Shown here: in pieces, positions 47,673-56,725 of the stretch
How positions within the stretch are numbered: the stretch's first letter is position 1
How the letters are laid out: the number at the start of each line of letters is the position of its first letter
NCBI GenBank assembly: GCA_900298995.1
Contig: OMIC01000007.1
Location: forward strand, 118,191-182,190
Origin: Hyphomicrobiaceae bacterium
GTDB lineage: Bacteria > Pseudomonadota > Alphaproteobacteria > Rhizobiales > Aestuariivirgaceae
Direction of reading: 5' to 3'
DNA: 64,000 nucleotides
Position numbers and translations under genes: made by a program
Notes under the pieces: model-generated
What the model was told of the DNA's origin: nothing
Databases searched by the model: none
Seen by the model: the letters and a program-made list of their open reading frames with translations, nothing else

Positions 47673-48810
47673 CAAGGGCCTGCGGCCCGAGACGCTCGCC
47701 GCGCATGCCCTGAAGCCCGTAGATGCCGCGACCGGCGCGGTGACGCCGCCGCTTTATCTCGCCACGACCTACGCGCGTGACGCCGACTATCGCCCGAAGC
47801 TCAGGGAAAACTATGTCCGCAGTGGCAATCCCACACTGTGGCAGGCTGAAGAGGCAATCGCCGCCCTCGAGCGCGGGCGGGCCGCACTGCTGTTTCCCTC
47901 CGGCATGGCGGCGCTGACGACGGTGTTCGAGACAGTGCCACAGGGTGGCCATGTGGTAGCCCCCGATGTCATGTATTACGGTACGCGCGCCTGGCTGAAG
48001 CGGCTTGAAAGGCTGGGGCGCATCCGCCTCACCCTGTTCGACGCCGCCACGCCGGGCGCGCTTGAAGCGGCACTCCGGCCTGGTGAAACCGATGTCGTGT
48101 GGATCGAAACCCCGCTCAACCCGACCTGGGATGTGATCGACATCGCCGCGGCGGCCAGCGCCGCGCATGCGGCAGGCGCCATCCTGGCGGTCGATGCAAC
48201 CGCTACGGCTGCCGTGACAACGCAGCCGCTGAGCCTCGGGGCCGACATCGTGTTTCACTCCGCGACCAAATATCTGAATGGCCATTCCGATGTTCTGGCC
48301 GGCGCCCTGGTAACTGCCACGGAAGATGCTCGCTGGGCGGAGCTGCAACTGCTGCGTACCAAATCGCAAGCACCTCTGGCGCCCTTCGATTGCTATCTGC
48401 TGATGCGCGGGCTGCGCACCCTGTTCCTGCGCTATCGGCAGGCTTCGGCCAACGCGCTGGCACTTGCCCGTCACTTCGAGATGCATCCAAAGCTGGAGCG
48501 GGTGCTCTATCCCGGCCTGGCCAGCCATCGCGGCCATGCCGTCGCCGCCCGTCAGATGCGTGATGGCTTCGGGGGCATGATGTCGCTGCTTGTCCGGGGC
48601 GGCTTCGCAGATGCACAACGACTGTGCACGTCCCTGCGGGTGATCGTGCCCGCCACCTCGCTGGGCGGTGTCGAAAGCCTCGCCGAGCACCGCAAGGCGG
48701 TAGAGGGACCGGAAAGTCCGGTGCCGGACAATCTGGTGCGCTTATCCATCGGCATCGAACATGTCGATGATCTGGCAGCCGATCTGGAGCAGGCCCTCTG
48801 CGTGCTGTAA
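47665..48810 (+). CDS. Cys/Met-metabolism PLP enzyme (cystathionine beta-lyase-like)
   Basis: PLP-dependent trans-sulfuration enzyme of 381 residues, similar to MetC / cystathionine lyases. Conserved blocks are LYLATTYARDADYR, RSGNPTLWQAEEAIAALE, FPSGMAALTTVF, VWIETPLNPTWDVID, and the PLP lysine in HSATKYLNGHSDVLAGA, with GGVESLAEH later. The usual VDNTF segment reads VDATATAAV, an oddity worth noting. I chose ATG 47665 ([15 protein letters not shown]); it overlaps the SDR gene by eight bases. It could act on cystathionine or on a related thio-amino acid. Confidence 0.85.
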   Translation: MSDKGLRPETLAAHALKPVDAATGAVTPPLYLATTYARDADYRPKLRENYVRSGNPTLWQAEEAIAALERGRAALLFPSGMAALTTVFETVPQGGHVVAPDVMYYGTRAWLKRLERLGRIRLTLFDAATPGALEAALRPGETDVVWIETPLNPTWDVIDIAAAASAAHAAGAILAVDATATAAVTTQPLSLGADIVFHSATKYLNGHSDVLAGALVTATEDARWAELQLLRTKSQAPLAPFDCYLLMRGLRTLFLRYRQASANALALARHFEMHPKLERVLYPGLASHRGHAVAARQMRDGFGGMMSLLVRGGFADAQRLCTSLRVIVPATSLGGVESLAEHRKAVEGPESPVPDNLVRLSIGIEHVDDLAADLEQALCVL

Positions 48811-48914
48811 GGCGGCCATGCGCGCAGGTGCATTGTGAGGCCGCTGATTTCTGCTAGCATCATCTCCTGCGAATGCCGGTGTTCGGTGTTCGCGTTCCCT
48901 GGGAGGACTCAAAA

Positions 48915-49925
48915 ATGCTCAAGAAAACATTGACCTGCACCATCGCTCTTGCCGCCCTGCTGGCGGCCGGATCGGCGATGGCGGACACAAAGGACAAGAA
49001 AATCGCCCTTTCGAACAACTACGCCGGGAACTCCTGGCGCCAGGCCATGCTGAAAAGCTGGGACAAGGTGACGAAGCCCGCTGTAGAGCAGGGAGTTGTG
49101 GCCGCCGCCGATGCCTTCACCACCTCGGAGAACCAGGTGACTGAACAGGCAGCGCAAATCCAGAACCTGATCTTGCAGGGCTACAATGCCATCGTGATCA
49201 ACGCGGCTTCGCCTGACGCCCTGAATGGCGTGGTGAAACAGGCCTGCGACGCTGGAATCGTGGTCGTCTCCTTCGACGGTATTGTGACTGAGCCCTGCGC
49301 ATGGCGGATCGCGGTCGATTTTGCCAAGATGGGCGAATCGGAGATCGACTATCTGGTCAAGAAGATGCCCGAAGGCGGCAACCTGCTGGAAATCCGCGGG
49401 CTCGCCGGAGTGTTCGTCGATGATGAAATCTCGAAGGGCATTCACGCCGGCGTCGACAAGAACCCGCAGTTCAAGATCGTCGGCTCGGTGCATGGCGACT
49501 GGGCGCAGGAAGTGGCCCAGAAGGCGGTCGCCGGCATTCTGCCTTCGCTGCCTGACATCAAGGCAGTGGTGACGCAGGGCGGCGACGGCTACGGCGCGGC
49601 GCAGGCCTTTGCTGCAGCCGGCCGGCCCACCCCGACCATTATCATGGGCAACCGACAGGACGAACTGCAGTGGTGGAAGGAACAGAAGGACGCCAACGGC
49701 TATGAAACCATGTCGGTTTCAATTGCGCCCGGCGTCTCGACGCTGGCCTTCTGGGTCGCGCAGATGATCCTCGATGGCAAGGACGTACCCAAGGACCTGA
49801 CCGTTCCGTTCCTGCGGATCGACCAGGACACGCTGGAGGCCAATCTCGCCACCACCGAGAAGGGCGGTGTGGCCAACGTCGAGTATACTGCTGACGACGC
49901 CGCGAAGGTGGTCGCGGGCAAGTGA
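48915..49925 (+). CDS. CUT2-type sugar ABC transporter substrate-binding protein
   Basis: Periplasmic binding protein of 336 residues for a ribose/xylose-type ABC transporter. The signal peptide is [22 protein letters not shown] (in parts), followed by [14 protein letters not shown], the [20 protein letters not shown] hinge and the SFDGIV segment typical of the RbsB/LacI-like fold. GGGAGGA lies just upstream (48901-48907) of ATG 48915; the further-upstream ATG at 48873 adds no sensible sequence. The sugar cannot be named. It starts a four-gene transporter operon that also contains the ATPase and two permeases. Confidence 0.9.
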   Translation: MLKKTLTCTIALAALLAAGSAMADTKDKKIALSNNYAGNSWRQAMLKSWDKVTKPAVEQGVVAAADAFTTSENQVTEQAAQIQNLILQGYNAIVINAASPDALNGVVKQACDAGIVVVSFDGIVTEPCAWRIAVDFAKMGESEIDYLVKKMPEGGNLLEIRGLAGVFVDDEISKGIHAGVDKNPQFKIVGSVHGDWAQEVAQKAVAGILPSLPDIKAVVTQGGDGYGAAQAFAAAGRPTPTIIMGNRQDELQWWKEQKDANGYETMSVSIAPGVSTLAFWVAQMILDGKDVPKDLTVPFLRIDQDTLEANLATTEKGGVANVEYTADDAAKVVAGK

Positions 49926-49929
49926 GAAC

Positions 49930-51366
49930 TTGACCCCTGACACGATCAGACTGGACGGCGTCGAAAAATCCTTCGGCGCCGTCCAGGCCTTGGCCGGTGT
50001 TGACCTCGTCGTTGCCGCCGGGGAATGCCTCGGGCTTGTCGGCCACAATGGCGCAGGCAAGTCGACCCTGATGCACGTGCTCAGCGGCAATCTCAGCCCC
50101 TCAGCCGGAACTATCGCGGTGGGTGGCCAAACCTATGAGCGCGGCTGGAACGCAGCGGTTACCCAGTCCCAAGGCGTGCGCTGTGTGTTCCAGGAACTTT
50201 CGCTCTGCCCCAATCTCACGGTAGCAGAAAATGCCCGCATCGTGCACGCCGCGCTCAAGGGAGTGGGCTGGAAGGACCGCGCAGCCCGTCTGATCCGGGA
50301 CAAGCTGGATGAGATCTTTCCAGGCCATGGTATCGATGCAGCAGATGAAATCGCCAATCTGGCAATCGGCAAGCGCCAGATGGCAGAAATCGCGCGCGCC
50401 TTCACCGTGACGGAGGGCGCACTGCGACTCGTCATCCTCGATGAACCAACCTCCTCGCTCGACGCCGTGACCGCAAGGCAACTCCTCGCCTATATTCGCA
50501 AAGAAACTGCACGGGGTACCTCGATCATCCTGATCTCGCATCTGCTTGGCGAAATCCTTTCGGCCTCCGACCGAATCGTCGTGATGAAGGACGGCAGGAA
50601 GGTAGCTGACCGCCTTGCTGCCGAATTCACCCGCAACTCGCTGGTCGCCGCCATGGGTTCGGAAGCGCGCGAACATCGGCGGGGTGCGGTGCGGAAAGCT
50701 GCGGGTGATGTGCTTGTCAGCGTTCAGCCGGAGCCGGATGGAGGAGCCCCGCTCGAGGCGCGCCGGGGCGAGGTGATTGGCCTTACCGGGCTTGCTGGTC
50801 ATGGCCAGACGCGCATGCTGTTGCGCATCTTCGAGGGCCGCGGTGCCGAGGTGAAAGCAGCGTCGGCCTTCATTGCGGGCGACCGGCAGTCGGATGGCGT
50901 GTTCAATCTCTGGTCCATTGGCCGCAACATCACAGTGCGTTCTCTCAGGGCCTTGCGCGGGGGCGGTCTGATCGATCTCGCAGCAGAAGCGCGTCTTTCC
51001 GAGGTCTGGAAGGAGAAAATGGCGATCCGGACGACCGATACCGCCAACAACATCCTGACCCTTTCCGGCGGCAATCAGCAGAAGGCACTTTTTGCGCGTG
51101 CGCTCGCATCGGATGCCGCCATCATTCTCATGGACGATCCGATGCGTGGCGTCGACATCGGTACCAAGCAGGAAGTCTACGCCATGATCCGCGCGGAGGC
51201 AGAAAAGGGCCGAACCTTCATCTGGTATACGACCGAGATCGAGGAGTTGACCCACTGCGACCGTGCCTATGTCTTTCGCAACGGACCAATCGTTGCCACG
51301 CTGTCGGCGCTTGAGCTGACGGAGGAAAAGGTGCTCGAGGCATCCTTTGCGGAGCATGCGGCATGA
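49930..51366 (+). CDS. CUT2-type sugar ABC transporter ATPase (double domain)
   Basis: RbsA-like ATPase of 478 residues with two ABC domains. The first has Walker [10 protein letters not shown] at residues 38-46, the [16 protein letters not shown] signature and Walker [13 protein letters not shown]. The second has a degenerate Walker A ([11 protein letters not shown]), with [15 protein letters not shown] and [14 protein letters not shown], as usual for this family. No ATG is near the N-terminus: the start is probably TTG at 49930, four bases after the substrate-binding gene's stop. The 3' end overlaps the first permease by four bases. Confidence 0.92.
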   Translation: MTPDTIRLDGVEKSFGAVQALAGVDLVVAAGECLGLVGHNGAGKSTLMHVLSGNLSPSAGTIAVGGQTYERGWNAAVTQSQGVRCVFQELSLCPNLTVAENARIVHAALKGVGWKDRAARLIRDKLDEIFPGHGIDAADEIANLAIGKRQMAEIARAFTVTEGALRLVILDEPTSSLDAVTARQLLAYIRKETARGTSIILISHLLGEILSASDRIVVMKDGRKVADRLAAEFTRNSLVAAMGSEAREHRRGAVRKAAGDVLVSVQPEPDGGAPLEARRGEVIGLTGLAGHGQTRMLLRIFEGRGAEVKAASAFIAGDRQSDGVFNLWSIGRNITVRSLRALRGGGLIDLAAEARLSEVWKEKMAIRTTDTANNILTLSGGNQQKALFARALASDAAIILMDDPMRGVDIGTKQEVYAMIRAEAEKGRTFIWYTTEIEELTHCDRAYVFRNGPIVATLSALELTEEKVLEASFAEHAA

Positions 51367-52289
51367 ACCGACGGCTCCTGAGGCAGGCACTGCCTTTCCT
51401 TTCGCTGGCAATCGTGCTGGCAGCCACCTTCTACGTCCAGCCGCGCACAATGAGCTATTTCGGCCTCAATCTGATGCTGCAGTATGCAGTGCCGATCGCG
51501 CTTGCAACCGTCGCGCAAATGTTTGTGATCACGGTGAATGACCTCGACCTTTCGATCGGACCCTTTGTGGGTCTGGTCAGCTGCATCGGTGCCACGCTTC
51601 TGTTCGAAAATCCCTCGCTGGGTATTCTCGCGCTGCTCTCGCTTGTGGTGCTCTATGGGGCCGTGGGCGCCCTGATCCACAGCCGCAACCTGCCCTCAAT
51701 CGTGGTGACGCTCGGTCTCTCTTTCGTATGGGCGGGGATCGCAGTAATGATTCTGCCATCGCCCGGCGGCAAGTCGCCCGAGTGGCTCAAGGCCTTGATG
51801 ACTTTTCAGATGCCCGTCATTCCTTTCCCCATCATCGCCGCGGTGATGATTGGCCTTGTTGTGCAACTCGCTCTGATGCATTCCTCCTATGGTGTCATCG
51901 CGCGCGGCGCGGGCGGCAACCCAAAAGCCCTCAGTCGTGCGGGCTGGTCGATGATGAATACCAAGATCGCCATGTACATGCTGGCAGGGGTGTTTGGCGT
52001 ATTGTCAGGCCTGGCGCTCCTGGGTCTTACCACCTCCGGCGATGCGCATGTCGCGGACCGTTACACGCTTTATTCCATTGCTGGCGTTATTCTGGGCGGC
52101 GGCGAATTCATAGGCGGGCGCGTCTCGCCGCTGGGGGCGGTGGTGGGCGCCCTCACACTAGCGCTCGCGGGCTCCTTCCTGATCTTTCTCAAGATCTCAC
52201 CTGACTGGCAGATCGGTGCGCAGGGCGCCATCCTCATCATCGTGCTGGCGTTGCGTGCACTCGTCACCTACGGGGAGCAGAAGCGGTGA
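51363..52289 (+). CDS. Sugar ABC transporter permease 1
   Basis: Inner-membrane permease of 308 residues, RbsC/BPD_transp_2 family, with about ten hydrophobic segments. Typical blocks are [19 protein letters not shown] and [20 protein letters not shown], the latter carrying the EAA-like loop that docks the ATPase. It overlaps the ATPase gene by four bases and the second permease by four bases. It and permease 2 probably form a heterodimer, since they are different proteins from the same family. Confidence 0.9.
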   Translation: MNRRLLRQALPFLSLAIVLAATFYVQPRTMSYFGLNLMLQYAVPIALATVAQMFVITVNDLDLSIGPFVGLVSCIGATLLFENPSLGILALLSLVVLYGAVGALIHSRNLPSIVVTLGLSFVWAGIAVMILPSPGGKSPEWLKALMTFQMPVIPFPIIAAVMIGLVVQLALMHSSYGVIARGAGGNPKALSRAGWSMMNTKIAMYMLAGVFGVLSGLALLGLTTSGDAHVADRYTLYSIAGVILGGGEFIGGRVSPLGAVVGALTLALAGSFLIFLKISPDWQIGAQGAILIIVLALRALVTYGEQKR

Positions 52290-53233
52290 AGGCCATGCTG
52301 AACAAACTCGCGCGTCAGCCGTGGATTTTTTCTTTTGCGGCTGCACTCGCTGTCTGGCTGATCACCATTGCCCATACCGGTGGGCAGGGCGCCGGTGCAA
52401 TCCTCACTGCTGCGCTCTCCTTCGCCACCTTCACCATCATCGTGGGTCTGGGGCAGATGATGGTGATCACGACTGGTCCAGGCAATGTCGATCTCTCCAT
52501 ACCTGCTACCATCACTCTTTCCGGCGTCGTGGCGATGAAGGTAATGGACGAGGACACCGGCCGGCTCGTCATTGGAGTTGTTGCCGCATTGGGGGCTGCG
52601 TCGCTGGTCGGTGTTTTCAACTATGCACTGATCCGGCTTTTGCGTATTCCGCCGATCATCGCCACCCTGTCCTCGAGTTTCCTCATTCTGTCGACGGCGA
52701 TATCCTATGGCCGTGGCATCCGCATCAAGCCGCCGGAACCGCTTGCCGAATTCGCTACTGCGCGACTGGTCGGCATTCCGGTGATGAGCCTCGCCGTGCT
52801 TGCAATATCCTTGATGATTGGACTGGTGCTGGCGCGCACCCTTTATGGGCGCAGTGTCCTTGCCGTTGGCCAGAACAGCAACGCTGCATGGCTCGCCGGA
52901 CTTGATGTTGGCCGCACGCGTTTTGTGACATATGTTCTGAGTGCTCTTATGGCCGGAGTATGCGGCGTCCTGCTTTCGGGTTTTTCGCGCGGCGCGGCGC
53001 TCAACATGGGCGAAGAGTTTCTTCTTGCCTCGATAGCGACAGTTGTAATCGGTGGTACTTCGGTTGCAGGTGGCCGCGCAAATGTGCCAGGAATCTGGGG
53101 TGCGGCACTGTTCATGTATCTGTTGGTAACGATGCTCAACACGTTTGGCGCCAGCGCGGGGGTTCGACTGGTACTGACAGGACTGATGATCATTGCTGTG
53201 ATCGTCGCGGCAGGCGGTGAGGAGCAGCGTTAG
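52286..53233 (+). CDS. Sugar ABC transporter permease 2
   Basis: Second RbsC-like permease, 315 residues, beginning with a GTG at 52286 that overlaps the stop of permease 1. It has its own VITTGPGNVDLSIPATI and IGGTSVAGGRANVPGIWG segments, so it is a diverged paralogue and not a duplicate. Most CUT2 systems have one permease used as a homodimer, so two adjacent genes suggest a heterodimer. It ends 12 bases from convergent hemN. Confidence 0.9.
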   Translation: MKAMLNKLARQPWIFSFAAALAVWLITIAHTGGQGAGAILTAALSFATFTIIVGLGQMMVITTGPGNVDLSIPATITLSGVVAMKVMDEDTGRLVIGVVAALGAASLVGVFNYALIRLLRIPPIIATLSSSFLILSTAISYGRGIRIKPPEPLAEFATARLVGIPVMSLAVLAISLMIGLVLARTLYGRSVLAVGQNSNAAWLAGLDVGRTRFVTYVLSALMAGVCGVLLSGFSRGAALNMGEEFLLASIATVVIGGTSVAGGRANVPGIWGAALFMYLLVTMLNTFGASAGVRLVLTGLMIIAVIVAAGGEEQR

Positions 53234-53245
53234 AGTGCTCGCCTC

Positions 53246-54598
53246 TCATACCGCCTTGGCGTGGCGGTTGGGAGCGGCCACGAAATGGGTGTCGAAAGCC
53301 GCTGCGACGGCGCGCAGGAACAGGCGGTGGCCGGGTAGAACGGTGATGCGCGGCCCCTGCATTTTGGCAATGCCGCCGGCGAGCGCTGGAGCGAGCCGAT
53401 CACTGATGTCTCCGAAGACGGAGGCGTCGAAGCCGTGGCGCAGGGCAGTTGCGACAGGATCGACGGTGAGGTCGCACATCATGCGTTCGATGACTTCGGC
53501 GCGCATCCGATCCTCGGGCGAGGTGGCGAGGCCGCGAGTCACAGGGCTTTCGCCACGGTCGATGCGCTGCGACCAGTCCAGCGTGTCGCGCGCCGACTGC
53601 ACGAAGCCTTCCGGAAACTCCCCAATCGCGGACGCGCCGAAGGCCAGCAGCGCATCAGACACATCTGTGGTATAGCCCTGGAAATTGCGCCGCATGGCGC
53701 CGCTGCGCGCTGCCCTCGTCAGTTCGTCCTGTTCCAGCGCAAAGTGGTCGAGCCCGATCGAGGCATAGCCATGGCTATTGAGTTCGGCCTCGATGATGGT
53801 GGCCTGCGCATAGCGCGCGTGGACGCCGGGAAGATCAGCCTCGCTGATCATCCTCTGATGCTTCTTGAACCACGGCACATGGGCATAGCCGAAGACCGAG
53901 ATGCGCTCGGGCTTCAGCCCAGCCGCCTGGCGGGCGGTCCTCGCAACACTGTCGTCCGTCTGACCGGGAAGGCCGTACATGAGGTCGAAGTTCACCGAAG
54001 TGAAACCTGCGGCGCGCAGGAATTCGGTGGCGGCGGCCACAAGACCATAGGTCTGAAGCCGGTTGATTTTCATCTGCACGGGCGTCGCGAAATCCTGAAC
54101 CCCGAAACTGATGCGGTTGAATCCTATTCCGGCGAGGGCACGTGCGCGTTCGCGTGTGAGCGTTCGCGGGTCGGACTCAAGCGCCAGTTCGCCCCCGGGC
54201 GCGAGGCCAAAGCCCATATCGATGGCTTCGACGATCTCGGCGATATGGAAATCATCCAGATAGGTCGGCGTTCCGCCGCCAAAATGAAGGTGGTTCACCC
54301 GGCCCCTGCGGCCGTTGAACAGCGCGGCGGAGCGCCGGATATCGCGCACAAGAAATTCCACATAGCGCGCGGCGCGGTCATAGCCGTTGGGTACCGACGT
54401 GTGGCAGCCGCAGTACCAGCAGAGCTGGCGGCAGAAGGGAATGTGGACATAGACCGAGAGAGTTGCCTCAGGTGGCAGTGAGGTGAGCCACTGGTCGGCC
54501 GTCGTGCCGGGAAAGGTGGTGTCGAACTGTACGGCTGTCGGATAACTGGTGTAGCGCGGCACGTCCTGCGTGGCGAAGGGGATGAGACGGGTGTCCAT
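53246..54598 (-). CDS. hemN: Oxygen-independent coproporphyrinogen III oxidase HemN
   Basis: Radical SAM enzyme that makes protoporphyrinogen IX without oxygen in haem synthesis. The N-terminus carries Cys-X3-Cys-X2-Cys-X-Cys as CRQLCWYCGC at residues 56-65, preceded by PRYTSYPTA, the true HemN (rather than HemW) signature. HFGGGTPTYL and the C-terminal HemN domain follow in order, total 450 residues. ATG 54598 (MDTRLIPFAT) is chosen over 54610. An FNR/FixK-type box sits about 43 bases upstream, pointing to induction at low oxygen. It is convergent with permease 2. Confidence 0.96.
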   Translation of the reverse strand: MDTRLIPFATQDVPRYTSYPTAVQFDTTFPGTTADQWLTSLPPEATLSVYVHIPFCRQLCWYCGCHTSVPNGYDRAARYVEFLVRDIRRSAALFNGRRGRVNHLHFGGGTPTYLDDFHIAEIVEAIDMGFGLAPGGELALESDPRTLTRERARALAGIGFNRISFGVQDFATPVQMKINRLQTYGLVAAATEFLRAAGFTSVNFDLMYGLPGQTDDSVARTARQAAGLKPERISVFGYAHVPWFKKHQRMISEADLPGVHARYAQATIIEAELNSHGYASIGLDHFALEQDELTRAARSGAMRRNFQGYTTDVSDALLAFGASAIGEFPEGFVQSARDTLDWSQRIDRGESPVTRGLATSPEDRMRAEVIERMMCDLTVDPVATALRHGFDASVFGDISDRLAPALAGGIAKMQGPRITVLPGHRLFLRAVAAAFDTHFVAAPNRHAKAV

Positions 54599-54633
54599 GA
54601 CTCCCGACACTAGCCGCGAAGTTCAGTCGGTCC

Positions 54634-54647
54634 TTGACCTCGATCAA
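54634..54647. promoter_or_regulatory. FNR/FixK-type box upstream of hemN
   Basis: TTGACCTCGATCAA matches the FNR/FixK consensus TTGAT-N4-ATCAA with a single inner mismatch. Its centre is about 42 bases before the hemN start codon. It overlaps the stop codon of the PPOX-fold gene just upstream on the same strand. Known hemN genes in this group are under FNR or FixK control. Confidence 0.75.
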
Positions 54648-55267
54648 TAGAGGCCGGTCTTGTAGTCGCCTTCGACGCTCTCGTCGGCCTGTCTGGCGAC
54701 TGCCTCGTCAACGCCTGTTTCGCAGGTCTGGGCGAGGATGATGCGGGCAATCGAGGGCAGTTGTGCGCGGTCCTGCCGGTAGTCCGGCTGCCATAGCTTC
54801 GAACGCTTCAGCGCCTTGGCGCAGTGCATGAACACTTCTTCCACCGAGAGCAGGATGCCGACCTTCGGCGGCTTGCCATTCACAATGCAATGGCGGAGCA
54901 GCGCCGCATCTTCGGTGATCCGCGCCCTTCCATTCAGCCGAAGCGTGTCATCGAAGCCGGGGATGAAGAACAGGCAGCCGACATTGGGGTTGGCCACGAT
55001 ATTGGACATCGTGTCCAGCCGGTTGTTGCCCGGTCGGTCGGGGATCAGGATGGTGGAGTCGTCGATGACATGGACGAAGCCCGGCGGATCGCCGCGCGGA
55101 GAGAGATCTGCACGTCCCGACGCATCTGCCGTCGAGATCACCAGAAATGGCGAGAGTGCAATGAATTGCCGCGAATACTGGTCAAGAGCAGGGCGGGTCT
55201 TGGCAACGGCGAGGGGGTGAATCTCGCCGAATCTCGCCCGGAGCCCTGCTTCATCAGCAATGGTCAT
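54644..55267 (-). CDS. PPOX-fold flavin-binding protein
   Basis: Pyridoxamine-5'-phosphate-oxidase-fold protein of 207 residues, resembling the MSMEG_1061-type putative FMN or F420 enzymes. Family blocks are FIALSPFLVISTADASGRADLSPRGDPPG, the RPGNNRLDTMSNI segment and FIPGFDDTLRLNGRARI. The physiological reaction is unknown. The gene ends inside the FNR box of hemN and lies on the same strand, 26 bases downstream of the aminotransferase gene stop. Confidence 0.85.
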   Translation of the reverse strand: MTIADEAGLRARFGEIHPLAVAKTRPALDQYSRQFIALSPFLVISTADASGRADLSPRGDPPGFVHVIDDSTILIPDRPGNNRLDTMSNIVANPNVGCLFFIPGFDDTLRLNGRARITEDAALLRHCIVNGKPPKVGILLSVEEVFMHCAKALKRSKLWQPDYRQDRAQLPSIARIILAQTCETGVDEAVARQADESVEGDYKTGLY

Positions 55268-55293
55268 GCGGCCCTCGCGTTTTCCTTGCGGGC

Positions 55294-56646
55294 TCAGGCT
55301 TCCATGGCGTCGAGGCCGCTCTCGAAGATGTCAAACATCTCGTGGATCTCGTCGGTGGTGATGATGAGCGGCGGGCAGAGTGCAACTGAATCCTGGATAT
55401 TGCGGACGATGAGGCCACGCTCCTGCAGGGTGTTGACGGTGTTCGCGCCCACCATCTTCTTGGCGTCGAAGGGGCGCCTGGTTGCCTTGTCAGCGACAAG
55501 TTCCACTGCGCCGATGAGGCCGACGCCACGCGCCTCGCCAACCAGTGGATGATCGGCCAGTTTCCGGAGCCGTGACTGGAATACCGGGCTCATCTTGGCG
55601 GCATGTTCCATGATCTTTTCACGCTCGTAGATCTCGATGGTCTTGAGCGAGATGGCGCAGCCTACGGGGTGCGCGGTGTAGGTGTAGCCATGGCCGAACG
55701 TGCCGAGCTTGCGGCTCTCATCGAGCATGGCCTGATAGAGGTCTTCCTCAATCGTCAGCGCCGAGAGCGGGAAATAGGCCGAGGTGATGGCCTTGGCCAT
55801 GCTGATCGACTGCGGAGTCATGCCGAAGGTCGTGGAACCGAACCAGTTGCCGGTACGGCCAAATCCACAGATCACCTCATCGGCGATGAAACGGATGTCG
55901 TACCTGGCGAGAATTGCATTCACCTTTTGCCAGTAGCCCTCCGGCGGAAGGAGCACGCCGCCCGCGCCCATCAGCGGCTCGCCGATGAAGGCGGCAATGG
56001 TGTCCGGCCCCTCCTTCAGGATCAGCTGTTCGAGATCATCCGCCATGCGCTGGGCAAACTCGGCTTCTGTCTCGCCATCGCGGCCGAATCGGTAATGATG
56101 CGGGCATGAGGTATGCAGCACATTGGCAATCGGCAGGTCGAAATCATTGTGCACCCAGGGAAGACCGGTGAGCGAGGCGGAGGCAATGGTGACGCCGTGA
56201 TAGGCGCGCATCCGGCTGATGATCTTCTTCTTCTCGCGCTTTCCGCGGGCGTTGTTGTAGTACCACGTCAGCTTGATCTGCATGTCGTTGGCTTCCGAGC
56301 CCGAGGAGCCGAACAGCACCTTGGAGGCTGGGCAGGGGGCTATCTCCTTGATCTTCTCGGAGAGAGCGATGACGCCGTCATGCGACTTGCCGCTGAAGGA
56401 GTGGGTAAAGGAGATCTTCCGCAACGCCTCGGCACCAGCCTCGGCAATCTCGCGGTTGCCATAGCCCAAAGCAGTGCACCACAGCCCCGCCATGCCTTCG
56501 ATATAGCGCTTGCCGTGATCGTCAAAGAGATAGATGCCGCGGCCCTCGTTGAGGATGAGCGGCCCCACCTCGCGATGGCGGGCGAGATTGGTGTAGGGGT
56601 GGATTACCGTCTCGATGTCACGGACGGCCATGTTGGACAAGGGCAT
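55294..56646 (-). CDS. Class III omega-aminotransferase
   Basis: PLP aminotransferase of 450 residues in the class III family, similar to putrescine/beta-alanine:pyruvate transaminases. Clear blocks are GMAGLWCTALGYGN, FGSSGSEANDMQIKL (phosphate site), AYHGVTIASASLTG, FIADEVICGFGRTGNWFG and the PLP lysine in SMAKAITSAYFPLSAL. An AGGAGG ribosome binding site lies eight bases before ATG 56646. The gene follows gabT on the same strand by 79 bases, so both aminotransferases may act on related amines or amino acids. The exact donor is unknown. Confidence 0.88.
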   Translation of the reverse strand: MPLSNMAVRDIETVIHPYTNLARHREVGPLILNEGRGIYLFDDHGKRYIEGMAGLWCTALGYGNREIAEAGAEALRKISFTHSFSGKSHDGVIALSEKIKEIAPCPASKVLFGSSGSEANDMQIKLTWYYNNARGKREKKKIISRMRAYHGVTIASASLTGLPWVHNDFDLPIANVLHTSCPHHYRFGRDGETEAEFAQRMADDLEQLILKEGPDTIAAFIGEPLMGAGGVLLPPEGYWQKVNAILARYDIRFIADEVICGFGRTGNWFGSTTFGMTPQSISMAKAITSAYFPLSALTIEEDLYQAMLDESRKLGTFGHGYTYTAHPVGCAISLKTIEIYEREKIMEHAAKMSPVFQSRLRKLADHPLVGEARGVGLIGAVELVADKATRRPFDAKKMVGANTVNTLQERGLIVRNIQDSVALCPPLIITTDEIHEMFDIFESGLDAMEA

Positions 56647-56725
56647 TTCCGGTTCCTCCTGTTGGGAAGGACTATACCGCCAATGCCCCCGTCTGAACAG
56701 GTGGGATCGGGTGGCTGGCCCGGCC

